NCBI GenBank assembly: GCA_015061945.1
Contig: SUVP01000003.1
Location: 283,078 to 347,077 of the forward strand
Direction: 5' to 3'
Origin: Opitutales bacterium
GTDB taxonomy: Bacteria; Verrucomicrobiota; Verrucomicrobiia; Opitutales; Intestinicryptomonadaceae
DNA: 64,000 nt
Shown: one piece after another, positions 8,512 to 18,106 of the stretch
Layout: each line of letters starts with the position of its first letter
Position numbering within the stretch: the stretch's first letter is position 1
Notes under the pieces: generated by a model
Seen by the model: the letters and a program-made list of their open reading frames with translations, nothing else
What the model was told of the DNA's origin: nothing
The model's database searches: none
Position numbers and translations under genes: made by a program

Positions 8512-11500
8512 ATGAAGTTTTCTCGCATATTTTCATTGAGTATTTTTTTGTTGTTTGCATCTGCAACAAGTACTTTTGCTCAAAATTTAAAAAATTGCCA
8601 TTGTTATGTAAATTTAATGGCAAAGTCGAAAATTGAATTTGTTTCAGAGGTCAAGGGAGCGTCTGCCCAAACGGGTACTATTGGTGAAGATTATCGCAAG
8701 AAAAACGTTTTGCGATTCTTCTATAAATCTGACGCACCAAATGAGTGGAAAAATGTATCGATAAAATTCAAGGCTCATTCATCGGATACGGTTAATATCT
8801 GTCTTTCATCGTCGGAACAAAAAGGCAAAGACGGAAAAATTCTACCTATTGCAACGTATTACGATGATGTGAAAGTTAACGGGAAACTTTTGCCTAATGG
8901 AGATTTCTCGAAAGACTTTTTAGATTGGCATATTTCTTTCGCTGGTAATGAAAAACTTTTGCCTAAAATAATTCAAACAAAAGAGATTGTCAAAGACGGC
9001 AAATGTGCACGCATAACTCGCAAAGGGCAGATTTCTCAAACTATAAAAGTTAAAGCTGGCGAGGTTTACGAGCTGTCTTTTTCAATGCGTTATGCTGGAA
9101 TTTTTAATCCACTCGATGACGATATGGCATTGGATTTTTCGGATAGTTTTAACGACAATTCTGCTACGATGAAAAAAATAAAAGTAGCTTTGCCCAATCC
9201 AAAAATTTCAGAGGAAGGTACACTCATTAACGGAATCAGATTTAAATCTACCAAGGTAAAAGGGAGAAGTGCGTTGATTTTACGCAACAAACTTTTGCCG
9301 TCGGTAAAGAGTAGGGTTGATGTAAAAGTAAATGAAAATCAAGCAAGGGCTCGATATTTTTATTTTGTGCATACAGCATCGAGTGCGATGCCTAAAAACA
9401 CTCATTCAATCGGCAGAGTGCTTATGACGACAAAGTCGGGTAAGCTCATTAAAAATGACGTTAATTATAAGCATGCGTATGGGTACCAAGACGAAAAAAT
9501 CAATGGTTTAAATGCAAAGCCATATAAAGTTGATGGCGGAACTGTTTATTTTTCGCGGTTTGCGATGCCTGAAAATGATCTTGTTGATACGATTTCATTT
9601 GTAAGTTTTTATAAGTCGCCATGGGTTATTTACGCAGGAACTTTTTCTGATACGAATGTTTATCCGTTTGAAATTTTTCAACCAAATGCAGATGAGTGGT
9701 CGTATGCAGATGTTCCAAATACATATTACGATGTTGAGAAAAAATCGGCACTCGATTTATCTGAAATGGTCTTTACGCCTACTCCAGCTGGGGCGACTGG
9801 CAGAGCGATTGTGTCGCCACGTGGGACTATCGCATTTGAAAAAACTCCAGAGACGGATGCAAAGTTCAAATCATTTTCTCTTTGGCAAGCAAGTTTATTC
9901 AGACACATTCCAGCAGAGGAACGCAAAGATTTTATCCGTAAGTTTGCTGTAAATGTTCGCAAGCAAGGTTACAATCTTGTGAGAATTAAATTAGATTTCT
10001 TGAAGGATTTTTGCGACAAGCCACACAAGCCAGAATTATTTGATATGACCGATTTCCTTCTGTCTGAATTCAAAAAGAATGGTATATATTATCAGATAAT
10101 TTTTGGAACGTATGCAGATGGTCGCAAGGATTATAAATTTGGCGTGCATAACGATGTCAAAATGGAAATTATTATCGGCGAAGAAAAGTCGTGGCAACGC
10201 TGGAAAGATAGTGCAATAGAATTCCTCGAACACATAAATCCGTACACTGGGTATGCGTGGAAAGATGAGCCATCGTTGCTTTGCGTTGAATATTACAACG
10301 AACTCACAAATTCATTAGGGCGTTTGTATCAACTTACGCCAGCTTTACGTGATGCGACTATCGCAAAGTTTTTGACATATTTGAAAGCAAAATACAAAAC
10401 TATCGACGATTTAAACAAAGCTTGGAATGACGCTAATTTTATATCGACAAAATTTGATTTCAAAAGTTTTGATGACCTAAAAAAATATAACATATATGCT
10501 CGCAACTGCGATTGGCTCGCATTTGGTTGGGAACATATCAACAAGTTTGGCAAGTTTGCCGAAGATGTCGTGAAATCGACAGGCTACAAAGGGCTTGTCT
10601 GCGAGTGCAATACCGCTGCGACATTTACAGCACTCGAGTATGCTAATCGTTTTGCAGATGTTGCGATTGTTAATCGGTATTTTTCACATCCGAGTGGCTT
10701 TGGTGGCACTAATGTTTCTTGCTCCCAAGATAGTGCAGTTGCGGGATATTGGATTAATGATTTAGTTTCTCGTGGATTTAATAATCGCCCATATTCAATC
10801 ACCGAATACAACTATTGTTTTTGGAATAAGCATCGCTACGAGGCGTTAGTTTTGATTGCACCTTACTGTGCGTATCAAAATATGTCGGCAATGACAATTC
10901 ACCAAGATCCTTTCCCAATTAGGAAAAAAGTAAATCCACGTATGGGAACATTTACAGTAGGAGGTTCTCCGCTTATGCGTGCGAGCGAATTGTTGATGTC
11001 GTGCTTCTTTATGCGGGGCGATGTAAAGCCCGCAAAGCACAGAGTTGATATGACAATTACCGATGATTTCTTGCGTACGCTTTCTGCAAATAAAGCGAGA
11101 AATCCGTTGCAAACATCTATTTCATCTTTGACTGGATTCAGAATGAAATACGAAAAAATGGATTACCTTTCGGCATTGAAAAATGTTAAGACAAAGCACG
11201 CAGATATCGAAATAGCTCCGATTGGTTCGGCTATACTCAAGCAAGAAGAGTGGTTTCAAGAAGTTCTTGCTGACAAAAGTTCTGACTCTTTTAATCTCGA
11301 AAAGTTTGTAGGTCAGTTGCGTGAAAAGGGTATTCTTGCAGAATCAAACAAGACCGATATAAAGCGAGGGATTTTCCAAACCGATACCGAACAAATTACT
11401 CGTGATATCAAAAATATCTCGATGAGTGTTATAACAGATTACTCCGAAGCAGTTGCGATGAAAACTCCCAAGCAGATGCGTTTGTCAAAGTTGAAAGTAC

Positions 11501-11862
11501 TTTCGAGTACAGAGCCAGCGACAATCGGTGTATGTTCTATCGACGGCAAAAAGCTCGGTGAAAGTTTGCGTATGGTTTTCATTTATGCGACACGAGAAGT
11601 AAACGAAGATATGAAAACATCGTTCGATAATTCTTATGCAATCACAATCGGAACAAAAAATATTATGCTTAAAAATGGGATTGTGAAAGCGGAGTTGCGT
11701 GTTGACGACTCTAAAAAATATACAGTGTATCCGCTGTCGTTAAATGGTGTGCGACGTGAAAAACTTCAGATGCCAGTTGTGGATGGCGTAATGAAAATTT
11801 CGATAGATAATTCAAAACTTAAATATGGAGCAACGACAATGTTTGAAATTGTCGCAGAGTAA
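8512..11862 (+). CDS. secreted clan GH-A glycoside hydrolase, large (paralogue 1)
   Basis: 1116 residues with a signal peptide ending near 'SATSTFAQ'. The first ~400 residues are beta-rich and look like carbohydrate-binding modules ('YYDDVKVNGKLLPNGDFSKDFLDWHIS'). A TIM barrel follows from about residue 440 ('RKQGYNLVRIKLDFL'). It has the Asn-Glu acid/base pair in 'VEYYNELTNS' (E597) and a second Glu in 'SITEYNY' (E765), as expected for a retaining clan GH-A enzyme (GH5/GH42-like). A beta domain closes the protein. The substrate is probably a plant or host glycan. It is divergent from lacI across an operator and followed 18 bases later by its paralogue. The exact GH family cannot be assigned by eye. 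Confidence 0.65.
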   Translation: MKFSRIFSLSIFLLFASATSTFAQNLKNCHCYVNLMAKSKIEFVSEVKGASAQTGTIGEDYRKKNVLRFFYKSDAPNEWKNVSIKFKAHSSDTVNICLSSSEQKGKDGKILPIATYYDDVKVNGKLLPNGDFSKDFLDWHISFAGNEKLLPKIIQTKEIVKDGKCARITRKGQISQTIKVKAGEVYELSFSMRYAGIFNPLDDDMALDFSDSFNDNSATMKKIKVALPNPKISEEGTLINGIRFKSTKVKGRSALILRNKLLPSVKSRVDVKVNENQARARYFYFVHTASSAMPKNTHSIGRVLMTTKSGKLIKNDVNYKHAYGYQDEKINGLNAKPYKVDGGTVYFSRFAMPENDLVDTISFVSFYKSPWVIYAGTFSDTNVYPFEIFQPNADEWSYADVPNTYYDVEKKSALDLSEMVFTPTPAGATGRAIVSPRGTIAFEKTPETDAKFKSFSLWQASLFRHIPAEERKDFIRKFAVNVRKQGYNLVRIKLDFLKDFCDKPHKPELFDMTDFLLSEFKKNGIYYQIIFGTYADGRKDYKFGVHNDVKMEIIIGEEKSWQRWKDSAIEFLEHINPYTGYAWKDEPSLLCVEYYNELTNSLGRLYQLTPALRDATIAKFLTYLKAKYKTIDDLNKAWNDANFISTKFDFKSFDDLKKYNIYARNCDWLAFGWEHINKFGKFAEDVVKSTGYKGLVCECNTAATFTALEYANRFADVAIVNRYFSHPSGFGGTNVSCSQDSAVAGYWINDLVSRGFNNRPYSITEYNYCFWNKHRYEALVLIAPYCAYQNMSAMTIHQDPFPIRKKVNPRMGTFTVGGSPLMRASELLMSCFFMRGDVKPAKHRVDMTITDDFLRTLSANKARNPLQTSISSLTGFRMKYEKMDYLSALKNVKTKHADIEIAPIGSAILKQEEWFQEVLADKSSDSFNLEKFVGQLREKGILAESNKTDIKRGIFQTDTEQITRDIKNISMSVITDYSEAVAMKTPKQMRLSKLKVLSSTEPATIGVCSIDGKKLGESLRMVFIYATREVNEDMKTSFDNSYAITIGTKNIMLKNGIVKAELRVDDSKKYTVYPLSLNGVRREKLQMPVVDGVMKISIDNSKLKYGATTMFEIVAE

Positions 11863-11880
11863 AATTTTAAATAAAATATT

Positions 11881-14800
11881 ATGAAAAAATCGATGTTAAA
11901 ATTATTGTGTTTGTGTGTTTGTTTTCTTGCGTCGCTGACGATGTTTGCACAAGAAAAGAAACTGAATTCAGATGTACATTTGAGAATCATATCTCGCATA
12001 AAGCTTGAATTTATCGAGGATGCAGGGGGGCGTATTGTCGTTCAACCATTGCCCGAGAAAGGCGAAAATGGCTGTATGATAAAATATTTAAAACCACTAA
12101 AAAATAATAAATGGCAAAAAGTGTCTTTAAAATTCAAGGCATTGCAATCGGGCAACACTCACTTTAGTTTTTATATGAGAGATAAGCGTGGCTTGAAAAA
12201 CGCAATGGCTGGTTATTTGGACGATGTGAAAATCGACGGAGTGCTTGTCGAAAATGGCGATTTTAGCAGACGATTTGTACATTGGTCGCCAGAAAAATCA
12301 AATGAGTTTCCAATTAAATACATATCAAAAAAGAAATCTAAATATGTTCGTATAAATTCAAAAAAGGGCATATCGAGAACCTTTGTTTTTGAAGCAGGCA
12401 AAACTTATGAATTTTCTTTCAGAGTAAAATCTATTGGCGAACTCAAAGCACACAGCGACGACATATCTGTTAATTTGTCGGATATTGTTAACGTAAATCT
12501 TGCTGACAAAAATACTCCGTTTATTTCCGATACGTTTGCAAAATTTAATTCTCCAAAATTGTATAACGGAGTTGTGTTTGCTCCGTCGGTATCGGGCGAA
12601 AACAATGCGGTAATTTTCCGTAGTTCAAAATATCTAAATGGATTGCCGTTTACAACTATCAAGCCCGAAAAACCAGCACTTGAAGAACAGTTTATCTATA
12701 TATTGCACACTGCATGCAACGACGCAAAAAGTAATGAAAAAGTTGGGTCGATAACTCTTGTTACCGATCAAGGCAACAAGTATTATCGTGAAATTAAATT
12801 CGCAAAAGATGTCGGGTTTTTTGGCAAGCGTGGTAGTTATAACAACGCTGTTCCGATTGAAATTAGCAAGGGAAAGTTTGTTTATTTTTCGAGAATCGAA
12901 ATGCCAAATTTTGAAAACGTTGTCTCGATGTTTGTTTCTGCAGATGAAAAGACAACGTGGGCACTTTTAGGTATAACGATTAGCGACAAGAAAATTTATC
13001 CGTTTGAAGTTGCGACTCCTTCACCACAAGAATGGACAAAAGCAGACATTCCAGAAGTTTCAAAAATTGTCAAAGGTTCGGCACTCGACTTCTCCGATAT
13101 GCTGGGAACGCCTATTCCAGCTGGCTCGGCAGGCAGAGTTATTATATCGGAACGAGGAACTTTGGCATTTGAAAATTCACCTGAAAAAGATGTGCGTTTC
13201 CGTTCATACTCATTTTGGAGTCCATCGCGATTTGTTATGCTTCCGAAAGAAGAACGTTATGAAAAGATAAAAGATTACGCGTCGAGAGTCCGTGAACAAG
13301 GCTACAATCTTGTCAGAATAAAGCTCGATTATTTGAAGTCGCACATGTACGAAGCGCAACGTGAAGAATTGTATGAATCGACCGATTTCCTCTTGAATGA
13401 ACTTCGCAAAAATGGTGTGTATTATCACTTAATTTTGGGTACTTACGATGACGGCAGAGTCGGCTATAAATACGGAGATCACAACGATGTCAAAATGTAC
13501 ACAATGTTGGGCGATGAGCAAACTTTGCAGTTCTGGAAAAAGAATACAATCGAGCTACTTACTCATATAAATAAATATACAGGCGTTGCATACAAAGATG
13601 ATACAGCACTTCTTTGTGTCGAATATTACAACGAACTTACAAATAGTATTGCACGTTTGAATCGCCAAAAACCAGAAACACGCAAAATGGCACTCGAAAG
13701 ATTTGTAGCGTATCTCAAGACGAAATACAGCTCGATTGACGAACTCAAAAAAGCGTGGACAGACGCAAAATTCCTAAAACACCCAAAGTTTGATTACAAT
13801 AGTTTTGACGATATCAATTACATTTACACATCATCGCCAGATTGGCAGGAACTTTGTTGGAATGGGATAAATAAATTTGGCGAGTTTGCGGAAAAGGTCG
13901 TCAAGGAGGTTGGTTATAAGGGGATTATTGGCGAGTGCAACACAGGTGCAACATATGCTGGAATGGACTACGAAAACCGATTCACCGATATGATGATTGT
14001 CAATTCTTACTACTCGCATCCGAGTGGTTTTGGCGGGCAAGATATATCGTGCAATCAAGCGTCAATCTTGAACAAATTTTGGATAAATGGCGTGATTGGC
14101 GGACGTGTCAATAATGCACCTTCGGCAGTTACCGAATACAACTATTGCTTCTGGAACCCTCATAGATACGAGATTTGTGCACTTGTTGCACCATATTGTG
14201 CTTTCCAAAATTTCTCGCTGATTACTGTTCACCAAGACCCGATTGCATACGACGGAAAATATATACAAGCTGTTGGTGCGTTTTCTGTCGGCAATTCGCC
14301 AGTACTTCGTGCGAGTGAATTGTTAAATATGTGTTTCTTCCAACGTGGCGATGTCAAGCCATCGGCACATCGTGTGAATATGAAAATCACAAACAAGTAT
14401 CTCAAAACGCCATCGGCTCAAAAGGCGAGAAACCAAGAACAGACGAAAATAGCGTTGCTTTCGGGCTATACTACTGTTTTTGAAAAAGGTGTATTTCGTG
14501 AAAAACTTCAAAATGTAAAAGCTAAAAAAGCTGATATGGAACTCTATCCGAGTGGCTCGTCTGACTTGCGAAGCGAGGAGTGGTTCCAAGAAATTCTCAA
14601 CGACAACAATGGCGGTTTCGATTTAGAAAAGTTTGTGAAAAAAATGCGTGAGAAAGGTATTTTACGCCCGACAAACAAGACTGATATCAAGAATGGAATC
14701 TTCCAAACTGATACTGAACAAATCACGCTCGATTCACTCAATCGTTCGTTGAGCGTTATAACCGATTGTTCTGAAATCGTCGCAATGGCAAATCCAAAAA

Positions 14801-15189
14801 CAATTCAACTTGGTGCATTGAAAGTCATATCGTCGACCGAACCAGCGTCAATCGGCATATGTTCTCTCGACGGCAAGAAGATTCCCGATAGCTCGCGAAT
14901 GGTCTTTGTGTATGCAACTCGAGAAGGCAATGCGACAATGAAGATGTCGCCAAACTACGTATTTGCAGTAAGCTTAGGCAAAGGGGTAATCCTCAAAAAT
15001 GGGATTGTGAAGGCGGAATTGAAAGTTGACGCATCGAAAAAATACGCAGTTTATCCGTTGTCGTTAAATGGTGATAGACGTGAACGCCTCGAAATGCCAG
15101 TCGAAAATGGTGTGATGAAAATCACTATCGACAATTCAAAACTCAAATATGGTTCGACTACAATGTTCGAGATTGTCGCAGAGAAATAG
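11881..15189 (+). CDS. secreted clan GH-A glycoside hydrolase, large (paralogue 2)
   Basis: 1102 residues; signal peptide 'MKKSMLKLLCLCVCFLASLTMFAQ'. Collinear with the preceding gene throughout: N-terminal 'GYLDDVKIDGVLVENGDFSRRFVHW', barrel, acid/base Glu in 'VEYYNELTNS' (E585), nucleophile Glu in 'AVTEYNY' (E752), and an almost identical last ~60 residues ending 'TTMFEIVAEK'. It arose by tandem duplication, but the N-terminal module has diverged most, which hints at a different binding specificity. Cotranscribed with paralogue 1 (18-base gap) and closed by a terminator. Likely periplasmic or secreted. Confidence 0.65.
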   Translation: MKKSMLKLLCLCVCFLASLTMFAQEKKLNSDVHLRIISRIKLEFIEDAGGRIVVQPLPEKGENGCMIKYLKPLKNNKWQKVSLKFKALQSGNTHFSFYMRDKRGLKNAMAGYLDDVKIDGVLVENGDFSRRFVHWSPEKSNEFPIKYISKKKSKYVRINSKKGISRTFVFEAGKTYEFSFRVKSIGELKAHSDDISVNLSDIVNVNLADKNTPFISDTFAKFNSPKLYNGVVFAPSVSGENNAVIFRSSKYLNGLPFTTIKPEKPALEEQFIYILHTACNDAKSNEKVGSITLVTDQGNKYYREIKFAKDVGFFGKRGSYNNAVPIEISKGKFVYFSRIEMPNFENVVSMFVSADEKTTWALLGITISDKKIYPFEVATPSPQEWTKADIPEVSKIVKGSALDFSDMLGTPIPAGSAGRVIISERGTLAFENSPEKDVRFRSYSFWSPSRFVMLPKEERYEKIKDYASRVREQGYNLVRIKLDYLKSHMYEAQREELYESTDFLLNELRKNGVYYHLILGTYDDGRVGYKYGDHNDVKMYTMLGDEQTLQFWKKNTIELLTHINKYTGVAYKDDTALLCVEYYNELTNSIARLNRQKPETRKMALERFVAYLKTKYSSIDELKKAWTDAKFLKHPKFDYNSFDDINYIYTSSPDWQELCWNGINKFGEFAEKVVKEVGYKGIIGECNTGATYAGMDYENRFTDMMIVNSYYSHPSGFGGQDISCNQASILNKFWINGVIGGRVNNAPSAVTEYNYCFWNPHRYEICALVAPYCAFQNFSLITVHQDPIAYDGKYIQAVGAFSVGNSPVLRASELLNMCFFQRGDVKPSAHRVNMKITNKYLKTPSAQKARNQEQTKIALLSGYTTVFEKGVFREKLQNVKAKKADMELYPSGSSDLRSEEWFQEILNDNNGGFDLEKFVKKMREKGILRPTNKTDIKNGIFQTDTEQITLDSLNRSLSVITDCSEIVAMANPKTIQLGALKVISSTEPASIGICSLDGKKIPDSSRMVFVYATREGNATMKMSPNYVFAVSLGKGVILKNGIVKAELKVDASKKYAVYPLSLNGDRRERLEMPVENGVMKITIDNSKLKYGSTTMFEIVAEK

Positions 15190-15207
15190 TTTGTAAATTT
15201 GAACAAG

Positions 15208-15238
15208 GCTTGCGATAAAAACGTCGCAAGCTTTTTTT
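15208..15238 (+). terminator. Rho-independent terminator of the GH-A pair
   Basis: Stem GCTTGCGA/TCGCAAGC (15208-15215 with 15224-15231) followed by seven T. It lies inside an upstream extension of the next reading frame, which supports starting that gene at 15283. Confidence 0.85.
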
Positions 15239-15282
15239 ATATCGACTTGCAAAAATTCTATTTTTTTACAAAAATTAAACAG

Positions 15283-16215
15283 ATGAAATTTTTTATATCC
15301 ATTTTGATTTTAATGGCGACATCGCTGTCATTTGCAGAACAACAACGTGATTCTCGTGTGTCTGATATCGGGGCAAAACTCGTGTTGAACAAAGCGTACA
15401 ACGGCGATGCAGAGTCGATGCTTTCGGTCGCTTTAAGTTATGCACAGGGCAAAAAAGGTTTTCCAAAAGATTTTCCCGAAGCGATAAAATGGTTTTCTCG
15501 TTCGGCTGAATTAGGCAATGCGTATGCACAGAATTTCTTGGCATCGGCGTATTCAAAGGGTGAAGGTGTGCCACAAGATAAAAAGCTCGCATTCGAGTGG
15601 TGGAGCAGGGCGTCGGAACTCGGTTATCCTGAAGCGATGTACAACTTGGCAACATGTTATTCAAAAGGAATAGGTACAAAACTTAATTACAAGGAAGCTG
15701 TCAAATGGTGGCAAAAATCTGCTGATTGTGGGCATGCAAAATCTCAACTCAATATTGCGGCACTCTATCTAAATGGTAGCTATTTGAAAAAATCGGTCAA
15801 AGACGGGATGCTTTGGCTACAACGTTCCGCTGACGGTGGTAATGCTGATGCAAAAACTGCTCTTGCGGGATTTTATTATCATGGTCAGGGTGTTCCTCAA
15901 AACAAGGCTGAAGCTTGTCGATTGTGGACGGAAGCTGCCGAACAGGGTGTTTTGTTCGCTCAACGCAATGTCGCAATTATGTATTTAAAAGGCGATGGCG
16001 TGAAAGCCGACAAAAAGAAATTTTTTCGCTACACATCTATGGCATCGGAACAAGGCGATGTTGATTCGCTCTACAATATGGGTGTGATTTACGAAGTTGG
16101 CGATGGCGTTGAACGCAATCTTAATACTGCTCTTGATTACTACAAATGTGCGTTAGAAAAAGGTCATCCCAATGCGTCAAAGAAAATAAAAATGATAGAG
16201 CAAGCCAAGAAATAA
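15283..16215 (+). CDS. Sel1-like repeat protein, exported
   Basis: 310 residues from ATG 15283; a longer frame from 15199 would run through the terminator and hide the signal peptide 'MKFFISILILMATSLSFA'. After the signal come about seven Sel1/TPR-like repeats of ~36 residues with the pattern A-x-x-x-L-A-x-x-Y-x-x-G-x-G-V ('AYSKGEGVPQDKKLAFEWW' and similar). Such solenoids bind proteins and often scaffold envelope complexes or signalling. A second Sel1 protein is encoded at 22871. The partner is unknown. Confidence 0.85.
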   Translation: MKFFISILILMATSLSFAEQQRDSRVSDIGAKLVLNKAYNGDAESMLSVALSYAQGKKGFPKDFPEAIKWFSRSAELGNAYAQNFLASAYSKGEGVPQDKKLAFEWWSRASELGYPEAMYNLATCYSKGIGTKLNYKEAVKWWQKSADCGHAKSQLNIAALYLNGSYLKKSVKDGMLWLQRSADGGNADAKTALAGFYYHGQGVPQNKAEACRLWTEAAEQGVLFAQRNVAIMYLKGDGVKADKKKFFRYTSMASEQGDVDSLYNMGVIYEVGDGVERNLNTALDYYKCALEKGHPNASKKIKMIEQAKK

Positions 16216-16283
16216 TTTCAACAATGAATGGAATGTGTCGGGTTTGATTAGCTGATTTCTTGTTTTTACAAATTTAATGGACA

Positions 16284-16312
16284 CAAAAAAAACGGCGACT
16301 TTTGGTCGCCGT
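16284..16312 (-). terminator. terminator of rpmI-rplT
   Basis: Stem ACGGCGAC/GTCGCCGT (16292-16299 with 16305-16312). On the minus strand it is followed by a run of T (A8 at 16285-16292 region), just downstream of the rplT stop. Confidence 0.8.
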
Positions 16313-16332
16313 TCTTATTTGTTTAAGAAATG

Positions 16333-16692
16333 TTATTTCTTAACTGAATCAATAACCTTCTTGATGAGTACTGCGAATGCAGCGTCATCATTGATAGCGA
16401 GTTCTGAAAGCTGTTTTCTGTCAACTTGAACGTTGAGAGCTTTCAAGCCAGCCATAAATACGCTATATTTGAGACCAGCTGCTCTGCAAGCCGCATTGAT
16501 GCGGGTAATCCAGAGGCTACGGAACTCACGGCGACGTACACGACGGTCGCGATAAGCATATTTGCCAGCGTGTTGAACTGCGTCCTTTGCATAACGGAAG
16601 AGGCGTGATTTGTTTCCAAAATAACCTCTTGCCGCCTTGAGAGTACGCTGTCTGCGTTTGCGAGACGCTACTGAACTTCTAACTTTGGGCAT
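16333..16692 (-). CDS. rplT: 50S ribosomal protein L20
   Basis: 119 residues, the usual length. The start 'MPKVRSSVASRKRRQRTLKAA' and the basic core 'AYRDRRVRRREFRSLWITRI' followed by 'AACRAAGLKYSVFMAGL' are diagnostic. L20 binds 23S rRNA early in large-subunit assembly and, in several bacteria, represses its own operon. A clear Shine-Dalgarno (CAGGAGA) precedes the ATG. It follows rpmI by 82 bases, and the spacer could form a small hairpin. infC, often first in this operon, is not upstream here. Confidence 0.97.
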   Translation of the reverse strand: MPKVRSSVASRKRRQRTLKAARGYFGNKSRLFRYAKDAVQHAGKYAYRDRRVRRREFRSLWITRINAACRAAGLKYSVFMAGLKALNVQVDRKQLSELAINDDAAFAVLIKKVIDSVKK

Positions 16693-16774
16693 GTTTTATT
16701 CTCCTGTATTTTTTTAATTAGCTTGGGGGTCGCCTTCACCCTTGCAGCTTGTTTTTGTCTGTGCTTTAAGATTA

Positions 16775-16966
16775 TTACGCAAAAGGCATAGCCTTCTTAA
16801 CGTTAGCGGCAACGCCTGGAGTTACGACTTTGTCGTGACCCATGTTGCGCTTCTGCTTCACAGTTTTAGCACTGAGAAGGTGGCGTTTGCCAGGGCTTCT
16901 GCGGAGTACTTTACCTGAAGCAGTAATCTTGAAGCGTTTAGCTACTGATTTCTTTGTTTTTTGCAT
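16775..16966 (-). CDS. rpmI: 50S ribosomal protein L35
   Basis: 63 residues from the internal ATG at 16966 ('MQKTKKSVAKRFKITASGKV'), which matches L35 family starts; a frame extending to 16996 adds ten residues without support. The typical 'RRSPGKRHLLSAKT' and 'KRNMG' segments are present. Structural protein of the large ribosomal subunit, paired with rplT as in most bacteria. Confidence 0.95.
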   Translation of the reverse strand: MQKTKKSVAKRFKITASGKVLRRSPGKRHLLSAKTVKQKRNMGHDKVVTPGVAANVKKAMPFA

Positions 16967-17055
16967 TTCTCGTTTTGTAAGAAAATTAAAGCTCAATATT
17001 CAATACGATTTCTTTCGCCTGTAAAGTAAAAAAAATCGAAATTCTGCATTTTTTT

Positions 17056-17089
17056 GAAAAAAATACGGCAGATAGAATTTATCCGCCGT
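17056..17089 (-). terminator. terminator of the TIM-barrel isomerase gene
   Basis: Stem ACGGCAGATA/TATCCGCCGT (17065-17074 with 17080-17089, one G-U pair), with a T run on the minus strand just beyond the stop at 17111. Confidence 0.75.
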
Positions 17090-17110
17090 GATTTTCTGCA
17101 AATCAACTTG

Positions 17111-18073
17111 TTATGCAACGTCGATTTCGCGATATGCTTGGATAAGCTTTTGGTCGCCAGCTGGCGATTTATCGCTTTGTCTGTGTTCCATACCATAGAT
17201 TCCACGATAGCCCTTATCGTGAATATGTTTGATTAGTTGCTTATAATTAATTTCACCAGAAAGTGGTTCTGTGCGGTTTGGACAATCACCGAGGTGGAAG
17301 TATGCAATTTCGTCCCATGCATAGTCGATATTGCGGATGAGTGTACCTTCGGTATGTTGTTGGTGGTAAACATCGTAAAGAATTTTGCACGATGGGCTAT
17401 TTACTGCCTTGCAAATCATATATGCGTCGGAAGTTCTTTGCAACCAGATTCCAGGGTGATTTACAAAGCAGAGCGGTTCAAGCACCATAATCAGACCAGC
17501 TTTTTCGCACATTTCCGATGCGTACTTCAACTGCTCGACTGCATTTGCCATTTGGTAGGTATGTTCCAATGTCAAATCATCTTTTCCGAGAACAACTGTT
17601 GTCCATTTTGCGTTGACTCGTTTTGCCGTTTCGATTGTCTTTGCGGTTTCGATTTTTATTCTTTCGATAGCTGCTTTTTTGTCTGGACGTTGTCTTTCGT
17701 TTTCACGACACGATGTCAACCAGCATGATTTAGAACCACAGCCTATCGACGCAGTGAACACACCAAAATCCATTCCCAATGATTGCATTTTCTTCGACAA
17801 AGCGACTTGTTTTTCGAGAGGGTATCTCATCATTTCATTGTCTTCCATTGCTCGAAAACCTTGGTCGTACCACCACTGGATTTTATCGACATCAGAAAGC
17901 CCTTTTACGCTATTTGCACAAATATTTGTCCACTTATAAATATTTGGAGCAAATTTGCAGTTGAAAGGTTTGCCCGTTTTTGATTCCTGTGCAACGGCTG
18001 TTGAAGCTCCGGCGAGTGTTGTTGCTCCGAGGATTGCACCTAACGCATTTTTTGAGAATGTTCTTCTATTCAT
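17111..18073 (-). CDS. Tat-exported sugar phosphate isomerase/epimerase-like (hydroxypyruvate isomerase-like) protein
   Basis: 320 residues. The N-terminus 'MNRRTFSKNALGAILGATTLAG...AVAQ' has a twin-arginine type signal. The rest is an AP-endonuclease-2/xylose-isomerase-like TIM barrel. Metal-site candidates are Glu in 'IMVLEPLCF', Asp-His in 'KILYDVYHQQHTEG', the 'YFHLGDCP' strand and the C-terminal Glu in 'GIYGMEHR'. The hydroxypyruvate isomerase branch is the nearest match by motif. Exported members are common in PVC bacteria and presumably isomerise or epimerise sugars outside the cytoplasm. The start of mnmA lies upstream in the same direction, with a 33-base gap after its stop. Confidence 0.7.
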   Translation of the reverse strand: MNRRTFSKNALGAILGATTLAGASTAVAQESKTGKPFNCKFAPNIYKWTNICANSVKGLSDVDKIQWWYDQGFRAMEDNEMMRYPLEKQVALSKKMQSLGMDFGVFTASIGCGSKSCWLTSCRENERQRPDKKAAIERIKIETAKTIETAKRVNAKWTTVVLGKDDLTLEHTYQMANAVEQLKYASEMCEKAGLIMVLEPLCFVNHPGIWLQRTSDAYMICKAVNSPSCKILYDVYHQQHTEGTLIRNIDYAWDEIAYFHLGDCPNRTEPLSGEINYKQLIKHIHDKGYRGIYGMEHRQSDKSPAGDQKLIQAYREIDVA

Positions 18074-18106
18074 AATCGTTTGTAGTGTTTCTGTAAAAAT
18101 GATGTT

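Noticed and set aside
15199..15282. Longer start of the Sel1 gene
   Set aside because: It would run through a terminator hairpin and place 28 residues before a good signal peptide.
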